Positions 49,001 to 61,145 of a DNA stretch of 64,000 nucleotides are shown piece by piece. Origin of the DNA: Cenococcum geophilum 1.58. Taxonomy: Eukaryota > Ascomycota > Dothideomycetes > Gloniales > Gloniaceae. Within the stretch, counting starts at the first letter, position 1; every line of letters begins with the position of its first letter. The position numbers and the translations under genes were made by a program. The notes beneath the pieces are model-generated. The model was not told where the DNA came from. It saw only the letters and a list, made by a program, of their open reading frames with translations, and ran no database searches. The stretch is taken from positions 186,241 through 250,240 of the forward strand of contig KV748236.1 of NCBI GenBank assembly GCA_001692895.1. The letters are read 5' to 3'.

Positions 49001-51630
49001 CACGGCGGCGGGACCGGAAAGAATACCTAGAGTAGTTCTCTTGCAATATTATAGTTCTCCGTAATAACTTCTCCCTATCCTCTATTCTTCTTAATTAGCG
49101 GTATTCTAGTAAACGTGGATATAGCCTACGGATTAAGGTATTTTAACGCTTTTTATATATTATTACTATTACTAAGGAATTCGTCCTAATAGAGCTTTTT
49201 ATATCGCTAAATAGTCCTATAAAAGAGCTTCTTTGCTCTTACTGCAATATTACATAGCTTAGGGTCGTCCCTTTTTTACCTCTATATTGCGCTATTTCTA
49301 TTCCTCTAGTATATATATAACTTCCTTAGCGTTATAAGGTCTTCGTTCTACTATCTTTTTATATATAGTAATAGTCTAGCCCGTTAGTAGTGTGCTTTAA
49401 GGGCTTTATTAACCTACCTATTAAGGTAGTTAACTATTTCGTCTATATCTTTTATAGGGAATCCTATTTCTTTCTATTGCTCTATATCTTTTTATATCTT
49501 GTCCTAGTTTACATTTTTAATAAGTAGCCTTTCCTGGCTTTTCTACGTATCTATATCGACCTAGAAGCTAGTATAGATAGCTCTATAGTCTAATCCGTAC
49601 TTATACTCCTAGATAGCGTACTTTACTAGTTTACTTACTAGGCCTAGGGTTATAAGCATAAGGTTAATTGTTAATGTTTACCCCGCGTTACTTTTAAACA
49701 TAGGTATTCCTATTAGAAGTAGGCTCTAGAGTAACTAGTCCGCCATAAAGTTAATAATTGGTGCGCTTTCTTCCTACGTTAATATAGTACTAATATAACT
49801 TCCTCCCTATAGCAGATTGTGCTAATTAAAGTCACCTGCAATTACTACCTTGGTATATAGGTCGCGTAATAGTTTACCTTAGATTAGCCTATTAATTATC
49901 TCTAGTCTGCTAAAGAGCTCCTCTAGGTTCTCTTCCTTAGTTCTCCTTAAATATTTGTCTAGAATATATACTAATATAATTATAAGTCTCCTTTAGCTAA
50001 CGTGCGCTACTACCGCCGTAATATCTACTAAATTTACCTATAGCTATATAGCTGCCAGCTCTCTAGATGCCTAGATATATAACCTAACTAGGGAATACTG
50101 TTACTGCCTACCTATTAGGATAAACCTTATTTACCAGGGATTTAAGCTAGCTAGTACTACTTCCCTATTTAAGAGAAAGTAGTAAGGCTCCTAGCCTAGA
50201 ATAAAGTGGAAGTCTATTAGTGCTTTATTATTATATAGCGTATACTACGCCTCCCTATACTTCTTTATATTTACCTAGAGGATCTAAAGTTCTTTATTTA
50301 TAGCGCTATTATATAAGAATCCTGTCTATCTCTTTCCTATATGCTAGGCATTTACGGTATAAGGCTTAGTAAGGACCCTAGCAGTTTACACAGTATAGAT
50401 TTACCGTCTTATACTAGAGATAGCCTTCCCACCTATATATTTCGCACGTATTAGGTCGCATATAGTCTCTAGCCCTATATCTAAACCTTCTATATTTATA
50501 GCATGCTATAGGGGTGCGTTACTCCTTAAATAGTGATATAATAATCGCGCCTCCCCTAAATAATACGTTGTCTAATATAAGCAGCTTCTCTATATCCTCC
50601 TTTATTACTACTTTAATAATTATTAATACGTGCTAGCCGCGTGGCCTTAGTTGTCCTAGCTATTTTATTATATATACCTCTACCCTATTCTCTACCCCAA
50701 AGCGCTCTATAGCTAACTTACTTACTTTTCTACTATTAATATCCATTGCTAAAAATACTTTAACCTAGTCCGCCTTAACCATATACTACTTAGGTCCAAT
50801 AAGCCTCGCCCTAAGGATATGCGGTTTAAGCTATTAAGCAGTTGTTTACCTAAACGCAGCTTCTTTATCTTTTTCTACCGAGAATCTAATAATGCTCGCG
50901 CTATTGCTTATTCGCTATACGCGGAAGTCCTTAAGTATAGCTCCTATAAGCCCCTTAATATCCTTTATACCTTATATAATAGTTTACTTTACTACTTTAG
51001 TAGTAGCTACCCTCTCTATTACCTTTAAACCCGCTTAGCTAACGTCTATTACTAGCTACTAATTAGGTTCCTTAGGGTTCCTAGCGCTTATTATTTATAG
51101 CAAGGTTATCTCTAACCCTACTATACCTCCACTAGCCGCTATTAATACCTATAATTGTATTAGAGCTAAGGGAGTGTTTAGTTGCGCTTACAAGGACCAA
51201 ATAGCCTTTTAGAGTTTAGCGTTTTGCTTTTTAAGGCTTTACTATTCCGATTTAATGTCTATAAAGTTATTTCTAATACTCTTAATAATGCTATTCTGGT
51301 TTATAATAATATTGCTTTACTATACTATAGTTTCTTTAAGGCTTTCGATAAGTTGATAAAATTCATTATAATTAATACCTCCTCCTTTACGTTTAGGTAA
51401 GGTAGAGACTCTTGCTATAGGGAATAAAGGTAGTATATACTATATAGCTTATAGTCTAGTTTATAGTGCGGTTGTCTACTGTTTAAACTATACTAATATT
51501 TAGGCTCGTGTCCTTAGCGACTGCTAGGCCTCTTACACCTTCGCGCTTAGTTTCTTTATACATCTTAGTAAAGCTGCTAGTGGGTTTAGAGGTGGTGTTA
51601 CTAATACGCGTTTAGGGGTCGAAGTAGCTA
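46080..51630 (-). pseudogene. Tad1-like LINE (non-LTR retrotransposon) relic
   Basis: Minus-strand reading gives ORF2 of a Tad1-clade LINE: endonuclease with VVIAGDFNQHNLL near 49860; reverse transcriptase with FVNNYLA near 48235 (family FVDDY) and KKWERTSGAQFKVKKTLF near 48150; RNase H with IFSNL.LALLL near 47190 and LGYLGFIGNKKANKL near 46850; and a C-terminal region with GKSFLKEYLYKINILETAL near 46550. An ORF1/gag should lie in 50400-51600 but is too decayed for me to confirm. A 216-bp solo LTR with target duplication splits the RNase H domain. RIP stops throughout. Plus-strand open frames at 50819 and 51182 are antisense. Confidence 0.82.
46920..47135. mobile_element. solo LTR, family S1, copy 2, inside the LINE
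   Basis: 216 bp, starting TGTTAATGAC and ending GCCGTAATA, flanked by TAGCC (46915-46919 and 47136-47140). It matches the solo LTR at 27806 over its length, for example AGAAGAAGAGCAGCGCTGG, with an extra short duplication of AAGTTCTGC sequence near the end. The terminal CA has become TA, as RIP would do. Confidence 0.87.
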
Positions 51631-51643
51631 TTAGGGCTTATAT

Positions 51644-51757
51644 AATGCCCATAAGGGCATAGTCGGAGCGGGTCGGCCGCCCTCCCTACTAGCGTAATTG
51701 AGGTGTTTGTCCGCTTAAGACCTAAGGTTAGTAAATCTTTAAGCTTAAAGAGTGTTA
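51644..51757 (+). repeat. dispersed repeat R, copy 2 (other half), left of the NLR
   Basis: Starts GCCCATAAGGGCAT, contains CCCTCCCTACTAGCGTAATT and ends near TTTAAGCTTAAAG. The reverse complement of 58490-58607 matches it closely. The two copies thus bracket the NLR relic in inverted orientation. Just inside, 51785-51876 is a small palindrome whose arms are CCCTCCCTGCTAGTATG-like. Confidence 0.7.
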
Positions 51758-53496
51758 TAAGGGGGTACTATAAACGGGGCAGATGCCCTCCCTGCTAGTA
51801 TGTTTTCAAAATAAGTAAGTCTCTTTTAAAATGGGTGGTCTGTATTATTCTACTAACGTACTAGTAGGGGGGGTCTACCCCCCCTTGTATAAGCCACCTT
51901 ATTATAGTTCTGGAGCATTTTAGAAGCGTCGCAATGCCAAGACGCGGATAAAGCGCACTTCGGCAATTAAACTCTAACTAAACTATCGCGTAGATCTCCG
52001 CTAGCTTCCAACCTTAACCTTATTTACAGATTACGAAGATTTACTATTATATTTCCCTTACTTAGATTATCTAAGAATAAGAGTAAAGACAAGCCGCCCG
52101 CGTCGTCTACGGATATTGCTACGACTAATAATATAAGCACTACTTTGATGCCTACGCCATCTTAACCATTAGTGCCCGCAGCCCCATCTTTAACACCCTC
52201 AATAGCATTCCCTAAGAATCTATATGTAAACTAGCGCCGTCGCTTAGAGTTTATCGTTGACGTTCTTATAGTAAATTAACGGATGGCCAATTTGGTATCT
52301 AGACAATCTCAAATCTAGTAAACGCTAAGATAGAGTAATATCTCCTCTTAAAACTGGAAATAATGCAATTACTTAATGGCATTTCTAGCATCTAGTTCGT
52401 TTACGGCTTAACTGGCGACTAGGAGTCTACTTAGTCGCATTTAAACAGCATATTTACGCCAGACCTAATACTTACTTAATTTCCCACTGCGTGAGTTATT
52501 ACTTATGGCTATAACGCCAATGTCATAGGCCTCTAGGAGAATGCGAGTAGAGAAGGCCTTTGTAGCTATAGAAAAGCTTTTATATATGCCATCTCCAACA
52601 GCCGACTAAACAAAGTCAAGCGTTTTATCTTTTTTATTTTATATAGCCTCGGCGGTTTGGTCACCTAATAAGCCCTTCTTATCTCTCTAGAACTAAATAA
52701 GCCCCGTCTCCGCAGTATTGCTTACTATATAGTAGGTATAATCTTTATAGGCATACCTTATACAGGGTCGTACCTTATAATATAGGGATATACTCTCGCA
52801 AGACTTTTAAATCGATTCTGGATAATAAATAAGGGTATTCTTTTGGTGCTAAAGTAGAAATCGGAAGTACTTAGGGGTGTTAAGGAGGTCTTCTAGTGTT
52901 AATTAACAGCTAATGGAGCGCTTAATTACGTAAAGATCTTTTACTTCTATAAGACTGTCCCTATAGATATAGTCGGATTTATAGTATAGTAACGGTGACT
53001 CACTAGTACCTAAAGAGTCTACGACTATACTGCCGTACCCCAATTATAGTATTAACGCAAACTATATGGATATGACGAAGTTTACCAGTGTAAATAATGC
53101 GGGGTTTATTGGCGTCAAAGGAGTTCTAAATAATTGGATCAGGCAAGGGATTAAGGAGTTAACTAAGGAGGAAATATATAGGCGGTCCAATGATGCCGGG
53201 TTTGCTACTATATTAATATTTAAGAGATTGGATTAATAGAGAGTAGAACCTCTATAGAAGACTAAGGGCTAGGTAACCGCTGATAAAGATAGATCGGGCT
53301 ATAATGATTTAGGGTAGTATATAGTTCTATATGAAATGCTAGTAATATAAGGACTCCTTAGCTGTAATATTTGTGTTAAGTTAGTTATGCTTAGTTTTTA
53401 ATTAGGAACGTCATATCCTCTAATACCTTTTTCTTCTAAAGTATACTTAGAAATATAACTAGAAATCTAGAGTTTTAGTAGGGAATAGCTAGGGGA

Positions 53497-53760
53497 TATT
53501 AACGACTAGCGCGTGCACATAATAATTATATAATCGCAAGTAGTTAAAGGGTAAACCTCGAGTTAAGAGATCCTCATTTATTTTTATAAGCTGTCTTACT
53601 AATATTTATATATAAGATGGGGTTAATTACCTAATAAGTCCTCTCTTATTATATAGAGGAGGTATTAAATCAGGTAGAGGTCTTAATTAAGGGGAAGCAC
53701 TAAATTACTTATCTTAATACTTAGGTGCAGTATGCCTTACTACGTAATTTTCCGTTAATA
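53497..53760. mobile_element. solo LTR, family S2, copy 1, inside the NLR
   Basis: 264 bp beginning TATTAACGAC and ending TTCCGTTAATA, flanked by GGGGA on both sides (53492-53496 and 53761-53765). The ends would be TG...CA before RIP. It matches the copy at 62200 (shared GTAGAGGTCTTAATTAAGGG). It landed in the linker between hydrolase and NACHT. Confidence 0.85.
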
Positions 53761-53882
53761 GGGGAGAAGTTAATATAGATAAGGTTTTGAGCCTAGTAGC
53801 GATCCTAGCGATCGACCTACTTTAGCAATTTTGGACGTGTCTTGGGACAGCTAACTACCTTACTAATATATCCTTGCTACGG

Positions 53883-54259
53883 AGGTCGCTAATAAAAGTT
53901 CTTATACCTTCCTAATTAGGAAAGTATACGACTACGCACGCGTAATTACGGGTGCGCAGCTATCGGCCTACCCTATGTAAATTTAGGCACGATCCCGCTA
54001 ACTTATAAATACATAATTTTTAGCACTACTACGTAGGCCGTAATACCAGCTGCGTAAATTATAGTACTAATAAATTTTAAAAAATTTCAAGCTATAATAA
54101 CTACTATAATACTATTAATTATATAATAATTTTAATTTAGAATTTATATAAAGCTCGCAAATTTTTATATAAAAAAAATTATTTATTTATTAATATACTA
54201 AGAGAGTTAGTAAATTACTTTCCTAATTAGGAAGATACAAGAGCTTTTATTAGCGACCT
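53883..54259. mobile_element. MITE with about 45-bp terminal inverted repeats, inside the NLR
   Basis: 377 bp. The left arm AGGTCGCTAATAAAAG and the following CTTCCTAATTAGGAAAGTA are mirrored at the right end (54213-54259) with only C/T or A/G differences. The interior is very AT-rich with no coding sense. A target duplication is not obvious. It sits 120 bases after the solo LTR in the same NLR linker. Confidence 0.8.
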
Positions 54260-56369
54260 TTATAGGTTACCCTTCTTCCCATCTTCGTCCTCCTACTAGT
54301 GCAGAACTATCGGTCCTTATAACGCCCTATACGGCATATAATAGCCTACCTTTAAGCCGTTTGGCCTAAAAGCTTCAAAAATAAGGCTATTACGGCTGAC
54401 ATAGTTTAGCAAGGCACAGGCAATACTAGGCGCGATATCTATAATAGCGAGCCATCTATTCCTCCGCTATGTTGTTTAACTTCTATAAGCGAAGCGCTTT
54501 AGCTAACCTTCTTTTAATATAGGCCTTGTTATTGTATTACCCCATTATAAATTAAAAATAGGGTTAGCTAACGCGCCTTAAGCGGCCTTTAATGCTCTTA
54601 GAAAAGACAATGACCCCTACTACCTCCCTAATACTTAAATTTAAGTCCTCTAGCAAATATAAATGTGGGCAGATAGAGATAACCTAAGATATATCTTTTA
54701 GCTGAGCGGTTAGGCGGGGATAGGGAAGTTAACTATCGCTTACACGATCGCCCGCAAATACTATAATAAAGAATGCTTTATAGCCAGCTTTTTCTTCTTA
54801 AGAGGCGGCGGGGACGTAAATTATGCGGGGAAGTTTGTTGGCACTATTGCTTAACAGCTAGCGCAGAGGTATACCACCTTTAAGTCTTTACTTGTTGAGG
54901 CGATATTAAACAATAAAGGCATTAGCAGTAGGACCCTAAAAGACTAATGGAATGAGCTTGTTCTACAACCACTATCTAAGCTAGGAGCTGGCTCGTTTCA
55001 GGCCCCCTTACTTATTATAATTAATGCGTTAAATAAGTACGAGAAGGAGAGCGATGTAAAACTGGTACTTTACCTATTAAGCGATTCCCGACGCTTAAGC
55101 AGACTGCGTTTCCGTATATTTATTATAAGTAGGCCTAATATACCTATCCGATATGGGTTTTTACTCGTCCCTAACCAGGATTATAAGGATTTTATACTTT
55201 ACGACATATTATAGTCTATTGTTAATGGTAATATTTTTACTTTTCTATAACACGCCCTTATAGTTATTCGGCGGAAATATACCCTTGGCAAAAATTGGCT
55301 AAGAGAGGAAGCTATTAGGCGTTTAGTTTAGAAGGCCGTAGGGTTGTTTATCTAGGCAGCCACTGCCTCTCGGTTTATTAATAAAAGCGGTAACTTTTTT
55401 GGTTTAGATCGGTTGTTAGATATCCTTAAGAATAATAGCTCTAATACTAAACCCAAAGAAGAGCTAAATAATATCTATACTAAAGTTCTTAAAAACTTAA
55501 TTAGTAGCCATTTAAAGCAGCGCGAGAAAGATAAGGCTTATAAAATACTAAGGGAAGCTTTTAGGGCTATTATTACGCTCTTTTCACCCCTTCCTACTCC
55601 CTTTTTTATCCAAATGCTATATATACCTAAGCAAAACGTTAGCGCTATATTAGGAGGACTTTACTTTATTCTAGATATCCTAAAGGATCCAACCCAACTA
55701 GTCTAACTCTACTATTTTTCCCTCCAGGACTTCCTCCTTAACTCGCAGAGATGCAGTAATAGATACTTTTAGGTTAATAAAAAGAAGGCGTATAAAGCGC
55801 TAGCAAATTATTATATACGGCTTATATCTAAGAAGCTCTAAAGAGATATTAATAGCCTATAGGATCCCGGCGCTAGAGCAGTATAAGTCCCACCCTATAA
55901 TTTCGCGCGTTGCCTTCCGGTAGAGCTTTAGTATACTTATAGATACTAGGTTAATTATCTCTAGCATAGCGAACATTAGCTCTAGGACGATGGTATAATG
56001 TATTACTTTTTACGGGACCATCTACTCTATTAGGTTGAGGCTCTTAGCTAGATTGAATAGAGTTTAAAAGGAATTCGCGCTATAGCATTATTAAAGTTTA
56101 TAGCTAACGTAAGCTACATTCTAAGCCTATTAATATAGATAACTAGTAAGATTATTCTAGTTTTATAATAATCGCGGTCTCTATACGTTTCTCTATAACG
56201 CTAAGCAATTCCTTTTATATAACCGATTAATTATTAAGGAAGCACCTCTTTAAATATATTGCTATGCCCTAGTATTTATACTATAAAGGAGCCTAGTTCG
56301 CAAGCAGTTTAAGGGAGAGATAGTCAATTAGATTAAGAGATATCCGTAAATAGTAGAGGAGTAGAGCTC

Positions 56370-58030
56370 GCTAGTATAGACGCTAGAGGGTTATACCAAC
56401 TATATTAATACCGTGGCCTTCTCACTAGATAGTAAGCTAATCATATCAGCCTTACGTAATAGAACCATGCGGGTATAGGATATAGCGATAGGCGCCGCTA
56501 TATAGACGCTTGAGGGCTATACCTACTAGGTCAATACCGTGACCTTCTTACTAGATAGCAAGCTAATTATATTAGCCTCGCGCGACAGAACTATACGGGT
56601 ATAGAATATAGTGACAGGCGCCGCTATATAGACGCTCGAGGGCAATACCCACTAGGCTAGTACTGTGGCCTTCTCGCTAAATAGTAAGCTAATTACATTA
56701 GCCTTACGTAATAGAACTATACGGGTATAGGACATAGTGATAGGCGCCGCTATATAGACGCTCAAGGGCTATACTGGGGAGGTTAATACCATAACCTTCT
56801 CGCTAGATAGCAAGCTAGTCATATCGGCCTTAGGCGACAGAACTATATAGGTATAGGATATAGTAATAGGCGCCGCTATATAGACGCTCGAGGGCTATAT
56901 TAGGGAGGTTAATGCTATGACCTTCTCGCCGGATAATAAGCTAGTTATATCGGCCTTAGGCGATAGTACTATATAGGTATAGTACGCAACAATAGGCGCC
57001 GCTATATAGACGCTCGAGGGCTATACTAAGGAGGTTAATACCATGACCTTCTCGCCGGATAGCAAGCTAGTCGTATTAGCCTTAGGCGATAGAACTGTGT
57101 GGGTATAGGATATAGCAATAGGCGCCGCTATATAGACACTCGAGGGCTATACTACGGAGGTCAATACCGTAGCCTTCTCGCTAGATAGTAAGCTAGTCGT
57201 ATTGGCCTTAGGTGGCAAAACCGTATAGGTATAGAATATAGTAACAGGCGCCACTATATAGACGCTTGAGGGCCATACCTACTAGGCCAGTACCGTGGCT
57301 TTCTCGCCAGATAGTAAGCTAATCGCATTAGCCTTAGGCGACAGCACTATGCGGGTATAGAACGTAGCAATAGGCGCCACTATATAGACGCTTAAGGGCC
57401 ATACCTTCTAGGTCAATACCATAGCCTTCTCGCCAGATAGCAAGCTAGTCGTATCGGCCTCGTATAATAGAACTGTGCGGGTATAAAACATAGCGACAGG
57501 CGCCGCTATATAGACGCTTAAGGGCAATACCTACTAGGCTAGTACCGTGACCTTCTCGCCAGATAGCAAGCTAATCGTATTAGCCTTAGGTAATAGCACT
57601 ATATAGGTATAAAATATAGCGACAGGCGCCGCTATATAGACGCTTAAGGGCTATACCCACTGGATTAATGCCGTGGCCTTCTTACCGGATAGCAAGCTAA
57701 TTATATTAGCCTCGGTCGACAGAACTGTATGGGTATAGGATATAGCAATAGGCGCCGCTATATAGACGCTCGAGGGCTATACTAAGGGGGTTAATATTAT
57801 GGCCTTCTTGCCGGATAGCAAGCTAGTCACATCGGCCTTATATAATAGCACCATGCGGGTATAGAACATAGCGATAAGTGCCGCTATATAGACGCTCGAG
57901 GGCTATACTAGGGGGGTTAAGGTCATAGCCTTCTTGCTAGATAGTAAGCTAGTTATATTAGCCTTGGGTAATAGAACTATATAGGTATAGGACGCAGCGA
58001 CAGGCGCCGCTTTATACACTTTTAAGAGTT
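56370..58030 (+). repeat. 13 WD40 units of 126 bp in the NLR
   Basis: Units of exactly 42 codons, each reading close to TLEGYT..VNT.AFS.DSKL then a variable strand and RV.DI.TGAAI. The boundary GGCGCCGCTATATAGACGCT recurs at 126-bp steps from 56492 to about 57880. The family CAG of IQTLEG is TAG in nearly all units. High identity between units suggests recent homogenisation before RIP, as in HNWD genes where WD40 surfaces are under fast evolution. A C-terminal extension without WD units runs to about 58340. Confidence 0.92.
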
Positions 58031-58489
58031 GCTTTACTTCTACTCTAGCGTTTTTTAAAGATAATTTATACCTTTACACTAACAAAGGCTTATTTATAAT
58101 TAATGGTAATCTATAGGCTGTAAAACCAAACTATAATAGTACCCTTTCCATTAAGGGCAATTAGATTACTCTTAAAAAATTAAAGCTACTTTAGCTCCCT
58201 CTAGAGTATCGGCCTTCTTATTTAGCGTTTTAAGATAATCTTATTATACTTGGTCTTCCTTTTAGTATAGTAAAAGTTATAGAATTTAATATTCGCTAGG
58301 ATATTTTAATGTTATAAATATAAAAAGATATACTTGCACTTTGCCTACATCTAATTATTTATTATTATTTTTCTTTATAGTAGTCTAGGGATAAGCGTGA
58401 ATATATAGTTAGGCAACCTACTATAGTATTAGGCGAAGATTCTAGAATCCTCTAGATTAGTAATAAAGATGGCTAGTAATAAAGCTACC

Positions 58490-58790
58490 TTAAAGCTTAA
58501 AGATTTGCTATACTTAGGTCTTAAGGGAAGCGGATAAACACCTCAATTACGCTAGTAGGGAGGGCGGCCAACCTGCTTAGGCCATACCCTTATGGGCTGC
58601 GAATTGTAATAAAAGTACTCTTTAGTACAGTAATAAATTACGTACTTTGGGCTATGGCGTATTCGTAGCTAGAATGCTAAAACTTATATTAGTACCCCTA
58701 CTTATAGACAGTATTAGAAACGTATAAGGGTAAAGCCGCAATTACTAGCGGTTATAATATTGTCCTAATATATCTTCGCCACTAGTGCCC
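58490..58790 (-). repeat. dispersed repeat R, copy 3 (longest)
   Basis: Contains both halves: 58490-58607 matches 51644-51757 reversed, and 58605-58775 matches 45650-45835 reversed. It joins the NLR end to the truncated 3' side of Fot1-like element B. It includes GCCCATAAGGGTAT and CCCTCCCTACTAGCG on the minus strand. Confidence 0.65.
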
Positions 58791-61071
58791 TTTATAGCAC
58801 CCCTAGGGCTTTTGCTGGCTCGACTTCGCTAATCCGTGCTACTTTGTCCTTTAGCATTAATGAACCCGCCTCTACCTCTGCCTCTACCTCTAGCGCAGGA
58901 CTCTTACGCCTATAACCGCGTTTTCCCTTACTTATAATAGCTTTCTCTTTAGCATTACGCTTCGCTCGTGCCTTGCTGAGATCCTTAAAGCTTATTACCT
59001 TTGCCTTCCCTAGGACTACTGACCTGGTTAATTGGCGAACTTTTAATTTATTATTTATTTTAGATAGGAATCGATTTCGATCCTAAAGAAAGGTACATTT
59101 AGTAAATGATATTTAGGCGGTACTTGCGAGCTTCTATACATGCCTTTATAGGCGCTATTTACTTATCTTATTAAGCGTATAAGTATCCTATTTAATTAGG
59201 TTTTGCAACAATATAAGAGCCTTTATTATTACTAGCGTTACAGGCATTTATAGTACTTTGTCTTGCATACTAGATCCTGCTACCTCATTAGCCTTCGGAA
59301 TAGTAAGTTTAATTAGGGGCGGGGGCTTTTATATTCCTCTAAGTACTCTCTTTAGGTTAAACGGAAACAAACCAGTTACAGCCCACCCGGCTATAATATT
59401 CCTCTTAGTTAACGCTCTATCCCGTGCAAGCTTGTATAAAGAGGTAAAATGTTCCTTACCGACTATATCTACGCCTCCTCGATTTAGTCATTTAACCTAG
59501 TCGCGATAGGCTGTCTTTAAGGGTGCGAAGACCCCAACGTTATATAGTTAGAGCTTATAGGAGGTATAAGAGGGAAGACAATATAGGATAATGTTATTCT
59601 TAAAGCAAAACTCTAAAATTTCAAGGGTTTCGTATGTCCCAAAGCCGTTATATATTAGAACCCGTAGTTTCTCATTAGCTAGTTCTTTAGTTTAGGGATT
59701 AAAAACACGCGTAAGCCACTTTAAGCTGATCTTTAAGTCATTATATCTGTTTTTAGAATATCCGTAATACTATTTAGGAGTTGGGTATATAGTCTAGTTG
59801 CTTTAGTAGGTTAAAGCTAGCTAGATTATAAGTAGTAGTAGCGACCTACCGTTAGCACTGATATACTTAATAGCAGTTACCATTGTCCGCTTAACACCCG
59901 CACCTCTATAGTCTTATATATTATCCTTACCTATAAGGACTTTAACAGAGCCTAGTATACTTAATAGGACTCCCGTCTCGTCTATATTATAATAATTTTC
60001 TAGCAAAATAGCCAGCTCCTATAGTACTTTGCTAACTACTTTAAACTACTCTGTAACCTTATCATATATATAACTATTATAGCGTTTCCAGTCAATAGCC
60101 TTAACTCGCCTCGCTTTAAGTTTTAGATGGCGTTTCTTAAAGGCCCGAGGCTAGTTCTTGCCTAGAGGCTTAATTAGTATATTTATAGACCGATAGCGGG
60201 CAATACTAAAGGCTAGCGAATGTATAAACTTAATTCGTACAGGGTGCCTAAGATTAGCCATTAGTAATAAGAACTTAACGATAGCTTTCTCTTCCTCTAG
60301 GGTGAGGTATTACTAGCTTTAGGCTAGTTCCTCTCTCAAGTGTCGTCTATAATTATAATGGTGAAGTATAGAGAGCAGAATATCGCCTTATTCTGCTAAG
60401 GCAGTATATATCCTAGGTATATTTAAAGGGAGGCCTTACGCTAGTACCTAGCTGGCTCGGTCTATAATAGCAAATGTAGTAATAATAGTAGGACAGGAAC
60501 GAGCGGCTCTACTAAATATAGTACACAATAATAAACGCGTACGGAGAAATCTAAAAATAGGCAGTATATAACAGTTATGGATACTTCTAAAACAGCGCCA
60601 CACTTTATATTAGTTCGGCTTAATATTAAATATATTACAGTTACCTAAATATATAGTACCCTACTATATAAGCGCGCTAAACCCTTATGCTAAGATATAC
60701 TGCAGACCCCTTCATACGGATTAATCCGGAGTGCACATTTTCATAGGCTGAGTGTCTTTAAAACTTAGAGTTATCTTCTTTCTTAATAGAACTGTCTTTC
60801 TAATGCTCCGAAATTTAAAGGTGTGTTAATAGCTATAGTGGAGTAGGGATGCAAAGCTAACGTGGTTCTAGATGCTGTAAATAGAACGATTAATAGTATA
60901 ACCAAGACCGTCGTAATTTTCTTACTATAGACTAGTTTCTAAAGGAGAAATGGCCAAAGAAAAATAATATATAGGCTATAACTTAATAGACCCCCAAGGG
61001 AAAGAACTAAGACGCCTAAATAATGGGTTTATCTTGGCGTGGGGGGTTTCTCGACCCGTAGGGAGGGACGT
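58791..61071 (-). pseudogene. Fot1/pogo-like transposase relic B
   Basis: The best preserved DNA transposon in the window. The right end ACGTCCCTCCCTACGGGTCG (reversed, at 61071, next to TA) is the 5' terminus; the 3' terminus is lost at about 58790. On the minus strand: EEEKAIVKFLLLMANL near 60300; IDETGV near 59985 followed by LGSVKVLIGK; SLKWLTRVFNP near 59720; NGFGTYETLEILEF near 59660 (catalytic Asp now Asn); YNVGVFAPLK near 59545 (Asp now Asn); FTSLYKLARDRALTKRNIIA near 59450; LIKQDTYTLNKISK near 59190; and a basic C-terminus. These are the DDE blocks of pogo/Fot1 transposases, which act in the nucleus and target TA. Stops are few in the core but catalytic residues are gone. The 80-codon plus frame at 59258 is antisense. 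Confidence 0.87.
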
Positions 61072-61145
61072 TAATAAGATAATGGAGACCCCCTATATAA
61101 CAATGCGAGGATATATACTAAGATTGATATTGAAACAATAAGTAG

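Larger units (their letters stand above)
52060..58340 (+). pseudogene. NLR immune-receptor relic: SesB-type hydrolase, NACHT, WD40
   Basis: Matches fungal NOD-like receptors of the HET-E/HNWD class, which act in non-self recognition and incompatibility. N-terminus: alpha/beta hydrolase (SesB/DUF676-like) with FVYGLTGD near 52396, YSLGGLVT near 52642 (family HSLGG; Ser kept, His now Tyr), LARLLNRF near 52797 and NYMDMTKF near 53060 (catalytic His now Tyr). NACHT: LRYIF near 54683, AGIGKLTIAYTIARKYY near 54712 (P-loop Ser now Leu), ASFFFLRGGGDVNYAGKFVG near 54788, IFIISRPNIPI near 55120, EEAIRRLV near 55308, YTKVLKNLISSHLK near 55478. Then 13 WD40 units. Between hydrolase and NACHT lie a solo LTR and a MITE, so the linker is scrambled. 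The frame stays open for long parts of NACHT but has many TAG codons; it is a pseudogene. Domain order and total length fit intact relatives. Confidence 0.88.

Noticed and set aside
50819-51400. Two plus-strand frames of about 70 codons
   Set aside because: They lie antisense to the 5' part of the LINE and show no domain.
59258-59500. 80-codon plus-strand frame
   Set aside because: Antisense to well-supported transposase blocks of Fot1-like element B.
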